A stretch of DNA of 20,893 nt, from assembly GCA_964557085.1 (NCBI GenBank), contig CAZKYS010000036.1:1-20893 (forward strand), read 5' to 3'. A program made the translations under genes and the position numbers. Every line of letters starts with the position of its first letter. The stretch's first letter is position 1. Shown piece after piece: positions 8,189 through 15,862 of the stretch. The notes under the pieces were generated by a model that had not been told where the DNA came from, searched no databases, and worked only from the letters and a program-made list of their open reading frames with translations. Source of the DNA: Pseudaquidulcibacter sp964557085 (GTDB taxonomy: Bacteria; Pseudomonadota; Alphaproteobacteria; Caulobacterales; Aquidulcibacteraceae).

Positions 8189-9109
8189 ATGAGCATTAAT
8201 AACACTTCAAATCCATTAGATACCGCAAAAACATTGGCAGAAGCATTGCCCTTTATCCAAATTTATGACCGCGAAACCGTGGTTGTAAAATATGGTGGTC
8301 ATGCCATGGGTGATGAAGATAGCGCCAAGAAATTTGCCGCCGATATTGTGCTTTTAAAATTGGTTGGCATACATCCTGTTGTGGTTCATGGCGGCGGCCC
8401 GCAAATTTCGGCAATGCTTAAACGTGCAGGTGTTGAAAGCCGCTTTATTGATGGCCTTCGCGTTACTGATGATGCCACAATGGAAATTGCCGAAATGGTT
8501 TTATCGGGCGCCGTTAACAAACAACTTGCGCATTTGGTTACAATGGCGGGGCGTGAAGCTGATGTTCGCGGTGTTGGCCTATCGGGCAAAGATGCGCGTC
8601 TTTTCACTGTTGAAAAAGTTGTAAGAACCAAAAAAGACCCTGATAGCAAAATTGAGCAAGTGGTTGATTTAGGTTATGTTGGCGATCCATCAGATGTTGA
8701 TGCGCAATTGGTTGAAAGTTTAATCCGTGCCGATCATGATTATGTTCCTGTGGTTGCGCCAATTGGGGTTTCAACTGATGGCGAAACTTTCAATATAAAT
8801 GCCGATACTGCGGCAGGTGCATTGGCGGGCAAGTTACGTGCAAAACGGTTTTTGCTCTTGACCGACATTCAGGGCGTTTTGGATGAAAATAAAGAATTAA
8901 TCCGTGAAATGGATGTAAAACGCGCACAAGAATTAATCGCAACAGGTGTTGCAAATGGCGGAATGATACCAAAACTTGAAACCGCAATCGCGGCAATTGA
9001 GGCGGGTGTTGAAGCGGTGGTAATTCTTGATGGTCGCCAAGAACATGCAATTTTGAACGAATTATTCACCGATGCAGGTTCGGGCACTTTGATAAAGAAA
9101 AGCTCCTAG
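8189..9109 (+). CDS. argB: Acetylglutamate kinase
   Basis: This enzyme phosphorylates N-acetyl-L-glutamate with ATP, the second step of arginine synthesis in the cytoplasm. It belongs to the amino-acid kinase fold. Visible motifs are KYGG at 34-37, HGGGPQI at 67-73, NINADTAAG at 202-210, TDIQGVL near 225-231 and GMIPK with K262. The extra N-terminal helix before the first strand resembles arginine-inhibited forms, so feedback control is likely. I start at the ATG at 8189 (306 residues, near the usual 295-305). A longer frame from 8072 would add 39 residues with no family resemblance. The stop at 9107-9109 directly abuts the next ATG. Confidence 0.95.
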   Translation: MSINNTSNPLDTAKTLAEALPFIQIYDRETVVVKYGGHAMGDEDSAKKFAADIVLLKLVGIHPVVVHGGGPQISAMLKRAGVESRFIDGLRVTDDATMEIAEMVLSGAVNKQLAHLVTMAGREADVRGVGLSGKDARLFTVEKVVRTKKDPDSKIEQVVDLGYVGDPSDVDAQLVESLIRADHDYVPVVAPIGVSTDGETFNINADTAAGALAGKLRAKRFLLLTDIQGVLDENKELIREMDVKRAQELIATGVANGGMIPKLETAIAAIEAGVEAVVILDGRQEHAILNELFTDAGSGTLIKKSS

Positions 9110-9817
9110 ATGAAAAATCTATCCGAACTTTATAATGCCAAGGATTGGGTATTTGATTTAGACAATACGCTTTATCCCGCTGAATGTGATTTATTCCCAC
9201 AAATTCAGGTTAAAATGAATGAATATGTGGCAAATTTTTTAAACCTTCCTAAAGATGAGGCGCGCGCAATTCAAAAACATTATTATGTTGAATATGGCAC
9301 AACTTTAAACGGCCTTATGAAACATCATGAAATTGACCCACATGATTATCTTCATCATGTGCATGATATTGATTATTCAGCTATTGAACCCAATGTCCCG
9401 CTTAGAGTGGCATTGGAAAATTTACCTGCGCGCAAAATTGTTTTTACCAATGGTTCCAAAAAGCATGCTGAAAATGCGATTGCGGCAATGGGGCTTGAGG
9501 GGATTTTTCACGATATTATTGACATTGCGGGCACAAATTTTACTCCAAAGCCAAATAAAGAAGCCTTTGAAACGCTTTTGAATTTGCATGATATTGACCC
9601 ATATCAATCTGTAATGGTTGAAGATTTATCAAAAAATCTTGTTACCGCTAAACAATTGGGTTTTGCCACAATTTTGGTTTGGTCGGATAAAATCTGGCAT
9701 GATGAACCCAAAGGCCACGCACCAGCAGGTGAAAAAGATGCACAGCAAGAACATATAGATTTTAACACAAATAATTTGACACAATTTATCGAGACATTAT
9801 TAGAGGCTGCAAAATAG
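9110..9817 (+). CDS. HAD-family pyrimidine 5'-nucleotidase
   Basis: A 235-residue haloacid dehalogenase-type phosphatase of the SDT1/PHM8-like pyrimidine 5'-nucleotidase group. Motif I is D16-L-D18-N-T with D16 the nucleophile, motif II is VFTNGS with T113, motif III is K147 in TPKPNK, and motif IV is E171-D172. The long insert between motifs I and II is the C1 cap. It is expected to dephosphorylate UMP, CMP or related metabolites. It begins on the base after the argB stop, and its stop is 10 bases before dapD, so it is translated within that operon. This gene order recurs in alphaproteobacteria. The physiological link to arginine and lysine synthesis is unknown. Confidence 0.88.
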   Translation: MKNLSELYNAKDWVFDLDNTLYPAECDLFPQIQVKMNEYVANFLNLPKDEARAIQKHYYVEYGTTLNGLMKHHEIDPHDYLHHVHDIDYSAIEPNVPLRVALENLPARKIVFTNGSKKHAENAIAAMGLEGIFHDIIDIAGTNFTPKPNKEAFETLLNLHDIDPYQSVMVEDLSKNLVTAKQLGFATILVWSDKIWHDEPKGHAPAGEKDAQQEHIDFNTNNLTQFIETLLEAAK

Positions 9818-9827
9818 GAATTTTCAA

Positions 9828-10676
9828 ATGACTGACTTTACCCAAATTCAAACCATTATTGATAATGCATGGGAAGTGCGCGCCGAGGTAAACACAAAAA
9901 CTTCGGGTGAAGTTCGTGATGCGGTTGATTATGTGCTTGATGCACTTGATAAGGGTGCTTTGCGCGTTGCCTCCAAAGAAGGTAATGATTGGGTTGTTCA
10001 TCAATGGCTTAAAAAGGCGGTTTTATTATCTTTCCGCCTAAATGATAATTTCGTTATTGACCCAGAGGCCAATCCACGCCCTGTTCAAAATGCGGGTCGG
10101 GCTTTTGATAAAGTTCCGTTGAAAACTGCGCGTTGGGCCGAACATAATTTCCGTGATGCAGGGTTCAGAATGGTTCCGGGTGCCGTGGTTCGCCGTGGTT
10201 CTTTCATTGCCAAAGATGTGGTTTTAATGCCGTCTTTTGTAAATATTGGTGCTTATGTTGGTGAAAAAACAATGGTTGATACATGGGCAACTGTTGGTTC
10301 TTGCGCACAAATTGGTGCGAATGTTCACATCTCTGGCGGCACTGGAATTGGCGGGGTTCTTGAACCGTTGCAAGCAGGGCCAGTTATTATCGAAGATAAT
10401 GTTTTCATCGGCGCACGTTCCGAAGTTGCCGAAGGCGTTATTGTTCGTGAAGGCGCGGTTATTTCAATGGGCGTTTTCCTTGGTGCATCAACCAAAATCG
10501 TGAACCGTGAAACAGGCGAAGTAACGCGCGGCGAAGTTCCGGCTTATTCCGTTGTTGTCCCTGGCACGTTACCTGATCCAAAAGGTGGGCCATCATTGGC
10601 ATGTGCAGTAATCGTAAAAACAGTTGACGCCCAAACCCGCAGCAAAACCGGAATTAATGATTTATTGCGTGAGTAA
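9828..10676 (+). CDS. dapD: 2,3,4,5-tetrahydropyridine-2,6-dicarboxylate N-succinyltransferase
   Basis: DapD transfers succinyl from succinyl-CoA to tetrahydrodipicolinate in the succinylase branch of lysine and diaminopimelate synthesis, feeding peptidoglycan. At 282 residues it has the family's usual length. An N-terminal helical domain (about 1-100) is followed by left-handed beta-helix hexapeptide repeats, including VDTWATVGSCAQIG and HISGGTGIGGVLEP, and a short C-terminal tail. An AGGA ribosome site lies 7 bases before the ATG. The usual next gene dapE is absent; a hairpin and a small YegP-like gene follow instead. Confidence 0.97.
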   Translation: MTDFTQIQTIIDNAWEVRAEVNTKTSGEVRDAVDYVLDALDKGALRVASKEGNDWVVHQWLKKAVLLSFRLNDNFVIDPEANPRPVQNAGRAFDKVPLKTARWAEHNFRDAGFRMVPGAVVRRGSFIAKDVVLMPSFVNIGAYVGEKTMVDTWATVGSCAQIGANVHISGGTGIGGVLEPLQAGPVIIEDNVFIGARSEVAEGVIVREGAVISMGVFLGASTKIVNRETGEVTRGEVPAYSVVVPGTLPDPKGGPSLACAVIVKTVDAQTRSKTGINDLLRE

Positions 10677-10713
10677 ACAATAATTAATTTGCGTTTTCGT
10701 TAAAGTAAAATAG

Positions 10714-10741
10714 CCTCCATAAAAGCTTATGGAGGTTTTTT
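10714..10741 (+). terminator. Terminator-like hairpin whose 3' arm is the ribosome site of the next gene
   Basis: A 9-bp perfect stem (cctccataa 10714-10722 with ttatggagg 10727-10735), loop AAGC and six T residues (10736-10741) form a textbook intrinsic terminator 37 bases after dapD. The GGAGG of the 3' arm stands 6 bases before the ATG at 10742, an ideal Shine-Dalgarno position. The structure can therefore both stop dapD transcription and mask translation of the small gene on read-through RNA. Confidence 0.75.
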
Positions 10742-10921
10742 ATGGCTCATAAATTTGTGATTTCAAAAACTAAATCTGGTGAATATAAAGCATCATTCAA
10801 ATATAATTCGGAAACCATATTTTGGACCGAAGGTTATTCTTCAAAAGCAGGTGCAAAAAACGCCATTGAATCAATTCAAAAGAATGGCCCTTCTGCACCT
10901 GTTGAAGAAGATTTAGGCTAA
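10742..10921 (+). CDS. Small YegP-like (DUF1508/UPF0339) protein
   Basis: A 59-residue protein beginning MAHKFVISKT. The pattern FVISKTKSGEYKASFKYNSE, then EGYSSKAGAKNAIESIQKN, matches a single YegP/DUF1508 repeat. In that repeat a beta strand, a Gly turn, a second strand and a 'S-K-x-(G/A)-x-x-N-x-I-x-S-(I/V)-x-x-N' helix form a small beta-beta-alpha unit. Such proteins are widespread and of unknown or poorly defined function. GGAGG lies 6 bases upstream of the ATG, inside the preceding hairpin. The TAA stop overlaps the TAG stop of the convergent AraC gene (10918-10921). Confidence 0.8.
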   Translation: MAHKFVISKTKSGEYKASFKYNSETIFWTEGYSSKAGAKNAIESIQKNGPSAPVEEDLG

Positions 10922-11790
10922 ACAAGCGGCATATAGACTTCTGTAATTGCCTCATTTGGATTTACAAATGGGGGAAAGGATACGCGCTCGCAAAATGGAG
11001 GGGAATCGCGTAATTCTTCACCACTTTGTGGAAGCCATTCACGATATAAATAATTAAACACATGGCCTAATTGTTCATCGCTGCCATCAATTTGCACCTT
11101 TGCACAGCGCCCAGCGGGAATATGGCTTCTTGCAATTCCGAATTTGTTTTCGGCGATATCGGCATTTGTTTCAACACCAATTTCGATTGGGAATATATCA
11201 TCTTCGTCATCTTTTGAATGAAAGATATTGAAGGTTTTGCTTTTGGAAGGTGGCAAATTATTCTCTTTGCGCCATTCAATTAATTGGGCAATTGTGCTGC
11301 CTAATGATTTTTTTGTATTATCATGATGAATTGATGCGATATTTGCACCTTTAAAATTAACGATTTCAACTTTGTAATTGTGTTTCATGATTTTTACCAC
11401 TTTCTCTTTGGCGTTTTTTAATGGGGCATTTGATTTTTCAAATTCAGCCCAATTCGGGGATTTACGGAACGCAGAAGGTGATTGATTAAAATGTTTTTTA
11501 AACGAGCGGGCAAAGGCTTGTGGGCTTTCAAAACCTGAAGAAAAGGCGATTTCAATTATTTGTTGGTGGGATTCACGAAATAATCTATTTGCCGCTTCTT
11601 TAAGTTTTTGCGCTTTCATATATTCATAAATATTCATGTCAAAAAATGCCAAAAATAATCTATGAAAATGAAATTTTGAAAGACCTGCATGTTTGCATAT
11701 TTCATCTAATGATAATTTATTTTCAAAATTATCGTCGATAAATTTTATTGCCTTCAGAAGACGCTGGTTTAGAAAATCACTTTTAATCAA
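10918..11790 (-). CDS. AraC-family transcriptional regulator with GyrI-like effector domain
   Basis: A cytoplasmic regulator of about 290 residues. The two helix-turn-helix motifs of an AraC domain lie N-terminally (about 28-48 and 76-98, with the signature around GFESPQAFARSFKKHF). A basic linker precedes a GyrI-like (SOUL-fold) small-molecule-binding domain from about 136 to the end. The layout matches Rob/SoxS-like multidrug-sensing regulators with a C-terminal ligand domain. The frame can be opened at a GTG at 11796, but that codon overlaps the ribosome site. A TTG at 11790 sits 5 bases after GGAGG within AGGAGGTGA, a near-full anti-SD match, so TTG is the better start. The inducer and targets are not known. 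It is divergent from purB and convergent with the YegP-like gene. Confidence 0.88.
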   Translation of the reverse strand: MIKSDFLNQRLLKAIKFIDDNFENKLSLDEICKHAGLSKFHFHRLFLAFFDMNIYEYMKAQKLKEAANRLFRESHQQIIEIAFSSGFESPQAFARSFKKHFNQSPSAFRKSPNWAEFEKSNAPLKNAKEKVVKIMKHNYKVEIVNFKGANIASIHHDNTKKSLGSTIAQLIEWRKENNLPPSKSKTFNIFHSKDDEDDIFPIEIGVETNADIAENKFGIARSHIPAGRCAKVQIDGSDEQLGHVFNYLYREWLPQSGEELRDSPPFCERVSFPPFVNPNEAITEVYMPLV

Positions 11791-11926
11791 TTTCACCTCC
11801 TACGTCTTGAGAAATAAATCATTTAAAAACGCAAATCGTTGCCGATATTGCTTTTATGCAACCATTTGCTATTGCCGTAAAATTCATAAAAAGCTAAAGC
11901 GCAAGAAATATTTTTAAGGCTTTATC

Positions 11927-13246
11927 ATGATCCCACGTTATTCGCGCCCGCAAATGGTTTCAATCTGGTCACAGGAAACTAAATTCCGTATTTGGTTTGA
12001 AATTGAGGCTCATGCAACCAATAAACTTGCCGAACTTGGCGTCGTGCCAAAAGATGCCGCCAAAAATATTTGGGAAAAAGGCAATGCGGCGGTTTTCGAT
12101 GTTGCAAAAATTGACGCGATAGAAGCAGAAGTTAAACATGATGTTATCGCCTTCCTAACCCATTTGGCAGAATTCATTGGCGAGGATAGCCGCTTTGTTC
12201 ACCAAGGACTTACATCATCGGATGTTTTGGACACATGCCTTGCGGTGCAATTAAACCGCGCATCTGATTTATTGATCGAGGGTGTGGATAGGGTTTTGGC
12301 CGCGCTTAAAAAACGCGCGATGGAACATAAATATACAATTCGTATTGGTCGCAGCCATGGTATTCATGCCGAACCAACAACTTTTGGTCTTACACTTGCG
12401 CGCTTTTACGCCGAATTTACACGCGCCAAGGAGCGTTTGATTGTTGCGCAAAAAGAAATTGCAACCTGTGCAATATCTGGTGCGGTTGGCACATTTGCAC
12501 AAATTAACCCATTGGTTGAAGAACATGTTGCAAAAGAATTGGGTTTACAACCTGAACCAATTTCAACCCAAGTAATCCCGCGCGACCGCCATGCCGCATT
12601 CTTCTGCGCTTTGGCAATTGTTGCTTCATCAATTGAAAACCTTGCAATCGAAATTCGCCACATGCAACGCACCGAAGTTTTAGAGGCCGAAGAATTCTTT
12701 AGCAAAGGGCAAAAAGGTTCATCGGCAATGCCGCATAAAAGAAACCCTGTTTTGACTGAAAACTTGACGGGCTTGGCGCGTCTTGTGCGCTCTGCGGCAG
12801 TTCCTGCATTGGAAAATGTGGCGCTTTGGCATGAGCGCGATATTTCGCATTCTTCTGTTGAGCGCGGGATTGGCCCTGATGCAACCATTACACTTGATTT
12901 TGCACTTAATCGTTTGGCGAGTGTGATTGAAAACCTTTTGGTTTATCCTGAAAACATGAAGGCGAATTTGGATTTATTGGGTGGTTTGCATAATTCGCAA
13001 AACGTTTTGCTTGCGCTTACCCAAAAAGGCGTGATGCGCGAAGATGCTTATCGTTTGGTGCAACGTAATGCGATGGAAGTATGGAATTTGCGTGGCGGTC
13101 GCCCTGCGGATGCATTGATTTCACGCCTTAAAAAAGACCCTGATGTAAATTCACGCCTTTCTGATGAAGAACTTGAAGGATTGTTTGATGACAGCAAACA
13201 TTTGAAAAATGTTGATGTTTCATTCAAAAGAGTTTTTGGAGAATAA
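11927..13246 (+). CDS. purB: Adenylosuccinate lyase
   Basis: PurB cleaves SAICAR to AICAR and adenylosuccinate to AMP, both with release of fumarate, in purine synthesis. It is 439 residues long, and the aspartase/fumarase superfamily signature GSSAMPHKRNP lies near 265-275, with its serine in the mobile catalytic loop. The N-terminal MIPRYSRPQMVSIWS is typical of the enzyme. TSSDVLDT and GRSHGIHAEPTTFG supply other active-site residues. bolA begins 2 bases after the stop, so the genes are co-transcribed. The purC, purS, purQ and purL genes often found between or near purB and bolA are missing here. Confidence 0.97.
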   Translation: MIPRYSRPQMVSIWSQETKFRIWFEIEAHATNKLAELGVVPKDAAKNIWEKGNAAVFDVAKIDAIEAEVKHDVIAFLTHLAEFIGEDSRFVHQGLTSSDVLDTCLAVQLNRASDLLIEGVDRVLAALKKRAMEHKYTIRIGRSHGIHAEPTTFGLTLARFYAEFTRAKERLIVAQKEIATCAISGAVGTFAQINPLVEEHVAKELGLQPEPISTQVIPRDRHAAFFCALAIVASSIENLAIEIRHMQRTEVLEAEEFFSKGQKGSSAMPHKRNPVLTENLTGLARLVRSAAVPALENVALWHERDISHSSVERGIGPDATITLDFALNRLASVIENLLVYPENMKANLDLLGGLHNSQNVLLALTQKGVMREDAYRLVQRNAMEVWNLRGGRPADALISRLKKDPDVNSRLSDEELEGLFDDSKHLKNVDVSFKRVFGE

Positions 13247-13248
13247 AA

Positions 13249-13479
13249 ATGGCAATGCAAGCAAGCGAAATCGAAAGCATGATTAAAGATGCCTTCCCCG
13301 ATGCCGATATTGAAATCATAGACCTAGCGGGGGATGGCGATCATTATAAAGCAATTATCGCATCATCTGCATTCGCAGGTAAAAACCGTGTTGCGCAACA
13401 TCAAATGGTATATGCCGCACTAAAAGGAAATATGGGCGGGGTTTTACACGCCTTGGCGCTCGAAACGAAGGTTAAATGA
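13249..13479 (+). CDS. BolA/IbaG-family protein
   Basis: A 76-residue single-domain BolA-like protein with the class II KH-like fold. It has an acidic helix (IESMIKDAFPDADIEI), the conserved GDGDHYKAIIAS segment with His, then NRVAQHQMVYAAL with the invariant region around VAQHQ, and a final helix. Family members bind [2Fe-2S] clusters together with monothiol glutaredoxins and act in iron-sulfur trafficking or iron sensing. GGAG in the 3' end of purB is the ribosome site, 8 bases upstream. The usual downstream partner, a Grx4-type glutaredoxin, is not present; the stop overlaps an aspartic protease gene (ATGA). Confidence 0.92.
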   Translation: MAMQASEIESMIKDAFPDADIEIIDLAGDGDHYKAIIASSAFAGKNRVAQHQMVYAALKGNMGGVLHALALETKVK

Positions 13480-14444
13480 AGAATTTTGTTGCAGCATTTT
13501 CATTTTTGTTATCACTTTATTCCATGCCAACTTGGGCTAATGAGAATGAAAATAATAAGTTTGATGTCGAAAAAATAAAATCTTTGCCAATATCTGAAAA
13601 TGATTGTGCTATTGATAATAAAAATACCATAAAATTAATTCCAACAAATATAAGTGGTTATTATTTCAAATCTAAAATCAATGGTTCATGTGCAAATGCA
13701 TTATTAGACACAGGTGCTGGTGTAAATTTAATTGGCGATGGATTTGCAAGAAAACTAGGTTTGAAAGTCAATAATAAAAACCTAAAAAAATCACAAACTA
13801 GTACTGGTGAAATACAGTTTTTAAAGCATTCTTTTGCAAAAGATTTATATTTAGGAAACATTAAACTTCATAATATTGAGTTTTTAGTTGTAGATGACAA
13901 TGTCATCCAACAATTTGCGCCTAATAAAAATAACGAACCGTTATTGATATTGGGAAATCCAACGCAAAAAGCAATTGGGAAAATTGAATTTAATACCAAC
14001 TATATCACCTTGAATCCAAAAAATTTAAAAAGCAATAAATGGCAAGGTTTCCAGTATGATGGAAGAACTATTAAGCTGCCAATTATTGTAAATGAGGTTC
14101 AAGGCTCTTTTATTTTTGATACTGGTGCGAATCATACCGCCTTATCTTCACAATTCATGAAGAACAATCCGAAAATCATAGAAGGGCTAGCTCCAAATAA
14201 ACTGCCAATAGGCGGATTAAATGGTAATAAATATGTTAATACATATAAAATCCCAAGTGTAACATTAAGTGTTAATGGTGTGGAAGTCAGACTTTCAGAA
14301 GTTTTAATGTTTGGAGAAGAACAAGATTTTTTGAAAAATTATGATGGCATTATCGGCACAGATTTTATGAATCATTTTGAAAGCTACACAATAGATTTTA
14401 AAAATACGCGTATATTTTTTGGAAAAGAAATTTCTTTAAAATAA
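13476..14444 (+). CDS. Secreted retropepsin-like aspartic protease with two catalytic lobes
   Basis: A 322-residue protein with a signal peptide (about 1-21, ending TWA), so it is exported. It holds two copies of a retropepsin-like half: D78-T-G-A followed by the flap region and LILGNP at 157-162, then D215-T-G-A and GIIGTDF at 291-297. Retropepsins usually dimerise to bring two DTG aspartates together. Here both lie on one chain, giving a pepsin-like monomer built from bacterial Asp_protease_2 units. The protein is rich in K and N, and the codons are more AT-rich than those of purB, so recent acquisition is possible. Its ATG overlaps the bolA stop (ATGA). A strong bidirectional terminator follows directly. 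The natural substrate is unknown. Confidence 0.85.
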   Translation: MKNFVAAFSFLLSLYSMPTWANENENNKFDVEKIKSLPISENDCAIDNKNTIKLIPTNISGYYFKSKINGSCANALLDTGAGVNLIGDGFARKLGLKVNNKNLKKSQTSTGEIQFLKHSFAKDLYLGNIKLHNIEFLVVDDNVIQQFAPNKNNEPLLILGNPTQKAIGKIEFNTNYITLNPKNLKSNKWQGFQYDGRTIKLPIIVNEVQGSFIFDTGANHTALSSQFMKNNPKIIEGLAPNKLPIGGLNGNKYVNTYKIPSVTLSVNGVEVRLSEVLMFGEEQDFLKNYDGIIGTDFMNHFESYTIDFKNTRIFFGKEISLK

Positions 14445-14470
14445 AAAAGCCCCGCATTGCGGGGCTTTTT
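14444..14470. terminator. Bidirectional terminator between convergent genes
   Basis: A 12-bp perfect stem (aaaaagccccgc 14444-14455 with gcggggcttttt 14459-14470) has a 3-base loop. The A tract on one side and T tract on the other make it work in both directions. It starts on the last base of the protease stop codon and ends one base before the last codon of the convergent barrel gene. Confidence 0.92.
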
Positions 14471-14471
14471 A

Positions 14472-15077
14472 CTAGTATCTGTAACCGACTGATAAAGAGA
14501 ATTTATCATCCCTTAAATGGCTTTTGTACATTACTTGGCTCCATTCGCCGCGAACTACAAAGCTGTTTGGTAGATTATATTCGGCACCAACACCAAAGAA
14601 GCCAAGGCCACGTGTATATTTGAATTCTTTTGCCGCCGCAGTTCCTTGTTTGGTGGTTTGTTTCATAGTGCTTGTATCAATGCCAAAGCGACCATAAACA
14701 ATAAAATCATCCATAAGAATTGCGCCAATGCGTGCGCTATAATCAACTACTGGCTTAACTTCATAATCATATTTAAGGCCGCTAACAGTTTGGCTTAGGG
14801 TTTTATCACCGAATGTGCGACCAATTTCTGCACCGATTAAAATTGTATCATCAAGGATTTTTTCGTCATAGCCAACAAAAATGCGCCCAATAGTTTTGTT
14901 TTCATCCATTAAAAAACCAGTTTGCGAATGTGGTGGTGCGCCCTTTTTTTCCATTCTATTATGTTCAAGGCCAACCCCGAATAAAAGGCCACGCCCTTCT
15001 TCATAATAATCTTGTGCCATTGCACTAGTGGCGAAGGATAAACTTAATAATGATGTAATAATTGCGAGTTTTTTCAT
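14472..15077 (-). CDS. Small outer-membrane beta-barrel protein (paralogue 1)
   Basis: A 201-residue porin-like outer-membrane protein of the OMP_b-brl/OmpX type, probably eight strands. The signal peptide ends near residue 21 (SAMAQ). Alternating aromatic and hydrophobic strands follow, with a C-terminal strand ending in aromatic Y (GYRY) as recognised by the BAM complex. It is clearly paralogous to the next gene: shared blocks are VGLEHN, GR.FVGYD, LSQTVSG.KYDYE and RGEW..V.Y. A GGGGA ribosome site precedes the ATG. A diverged tandem-repeat box lies 29 to 46 bases upstream. A typical role would be adhesion, membrane stability or host/phage contact; which applies here is unknown. Confidence 0.88.
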   Translation of the reverse strand: MKKLAIITSLLSLSFATSAMAQDYYEEGRGLLFGVGLEHNRMEKKGAPPHSQTGFLMDENKTIGRIFVGYDEKILDDTILIGAEIGRTFGDKTLSQTVSGLKYDYEVKPVVDYSARIGAILMDDFIVYGRFGIDTSTMKQTTKQGTAAAKEFKYTRGLGFFGVGAEYNLPNSFVVRGEWSQVMYKSHLRDDKFSLSVGYRY

Positions 15078-15105
15078 AATGTCCCCATTTTATGCTTTTT
15101 ATTTT

Positions 15106-15123
15106 TATGCATAGAAGATGCAT
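15106..15123 (-). promoter_or_regulatory. Diverged response-regulator-like tandem box (paralogue 1)
   Basis: TATGCAT (15106-15112) and GATGCAT (15117-15123) on the plus strand repeat at 11-bp spacing. Over 26 bases the segment matches the box ahead of paralogue 2 at 19 positions without gaps. The strand given is that of the controlled gene. If the promoter at 15143-15171 is the real one, this box lies downstream of the transcription start and would repress rather than activate. Confidence 0.4.
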
Positions 15124-15142
15124 GTTAAATTATTTATCCCCC

Positions 15143-15171
15143 TAAATATAGTTAAAAAACGGAAAGGTTAA
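15143..15171 (-). promoter_or_regulatory. Candidate promoter of beta-barrel paralogue 1
   Basis: On the minus strand TTAACC (15171-15166) and TATTTA (15148-15143) are 17 bases apart. This predicts a leader of roughly 60 bases that would contain the tandem box. Confidence 0.35.
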
Positions 15172-15212
15172 TTGTTTTGAACAGTATAACGCCTTGTTTT
15201 TAATGCAATAAA

Positions 15213-15237
15213 AATGCCCCGCTTTTTACGGGGCATT
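15213..15237 (-). terminator. Rho-independent terminator of beta-barrel paralogue 2
   Basis: A 9-bp perfect stem (aatgccccg 15213-15221 with cggggcatt 15229-15237) has a 7-base loop, and on the minus strand it runs into a T-rich tract. It lies 3 bases after the stop codon and separates the two barrel genes into different transcripts. Confidence 0.85.
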
Positions 15238-15240
15238 AAT

Positions 15241-15849
15241 TTAAAATTTATAAGCTGCAGCAATAGAAAATTTATTATCTTTCAGATTATTTTGATATTT
15301 TACACGATCCCATTCGCCGCGAATAACAAAATTGCTTTGTGTTGTATATTCAACCCCAAGACCGTAAAAACCATTGTTTTTTGTTGATCTATATGTCTTT
15401 GCGGCATCTGTATTAAGTTTTGTTGTTTGTGTGGTTTTGCTTCTGTCGATACCGCCGCGAACATAACCAACAATATTATCAGTAAACGAACCGCCAAGGC
15501 GTGCACTGAAATCTAATTGCGGCTTAATTTCATAATCATATTTTTGCCCACTAACAGTTTGTGAAAGTTTTTTATCGCCAAAGCTACGGCCCAATTCAAC
15601 GCCAAGAATTACACTATTATCCAAAAGACTTGCGTCATACCCAACAAAGGCACGGCCAATATTTTTATCATCCTTCATGTTGAAATTTTGCGCGGCACCT
15701 GGGGCTTGGCCAGTTTTTTTCATTTTATTGTGTTCAAGGCCGACACCAACGATAAATCCTGAAGAATTTTCTTCATTTGCAGTTTGTGCCATTACATTAT
15801 TTGCTAAAACGCTTGCGAACAATGTTGCGATAATTGTTACTTTTTTCAT
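15241..15849 (-). CDS. Small outer-membrane beta-barrel protein (paralogue 2)
   Basis: A 202-residue paralogue of the neighbouring barrel protein, with a signal peptide ending near residue 21 (NVMAQ) and a terminal aromatic F (AAYKF). I start at the ATG at 15849 because AGGAG lies 7 bases before it and the signal peptide begins there. A longer frame to 15906 adds 19 residues that read through the upstream hairpin. It is probably an eight-stranded OmpX-like barrel. The upstream region carries a conserved tandem box (15908-15925), a -10-like TATAAA at 15893-15898 and a perfect hairpin at 15863-15885 that would sit at the very 5' end of the mRNA. It follows the sensor kinase gene by 120 bases on the same strand. 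Confidence 0.9.
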   Translation of the reverse strand: MKKVTIIATLFASVLANNVMAQTANEENSSGFIVGVGLEHNKMKKTGQAPGAAQNFNMKDDKNIGRAFVGYDASLLDNSVILGVELGRSFGDKKLSQTVSGQKYDYEIKPQLDFSARLGGSFTDNIVGYVRGGIDRSKTTQTTKLNTDAAKTYRSTKNNGFYGLGVEYTTQSNFVIRGEWDRVKYQNNLKDNKFSIAAAYKF

Positions 15850-15862
15850 ATTTACTCCTGAT

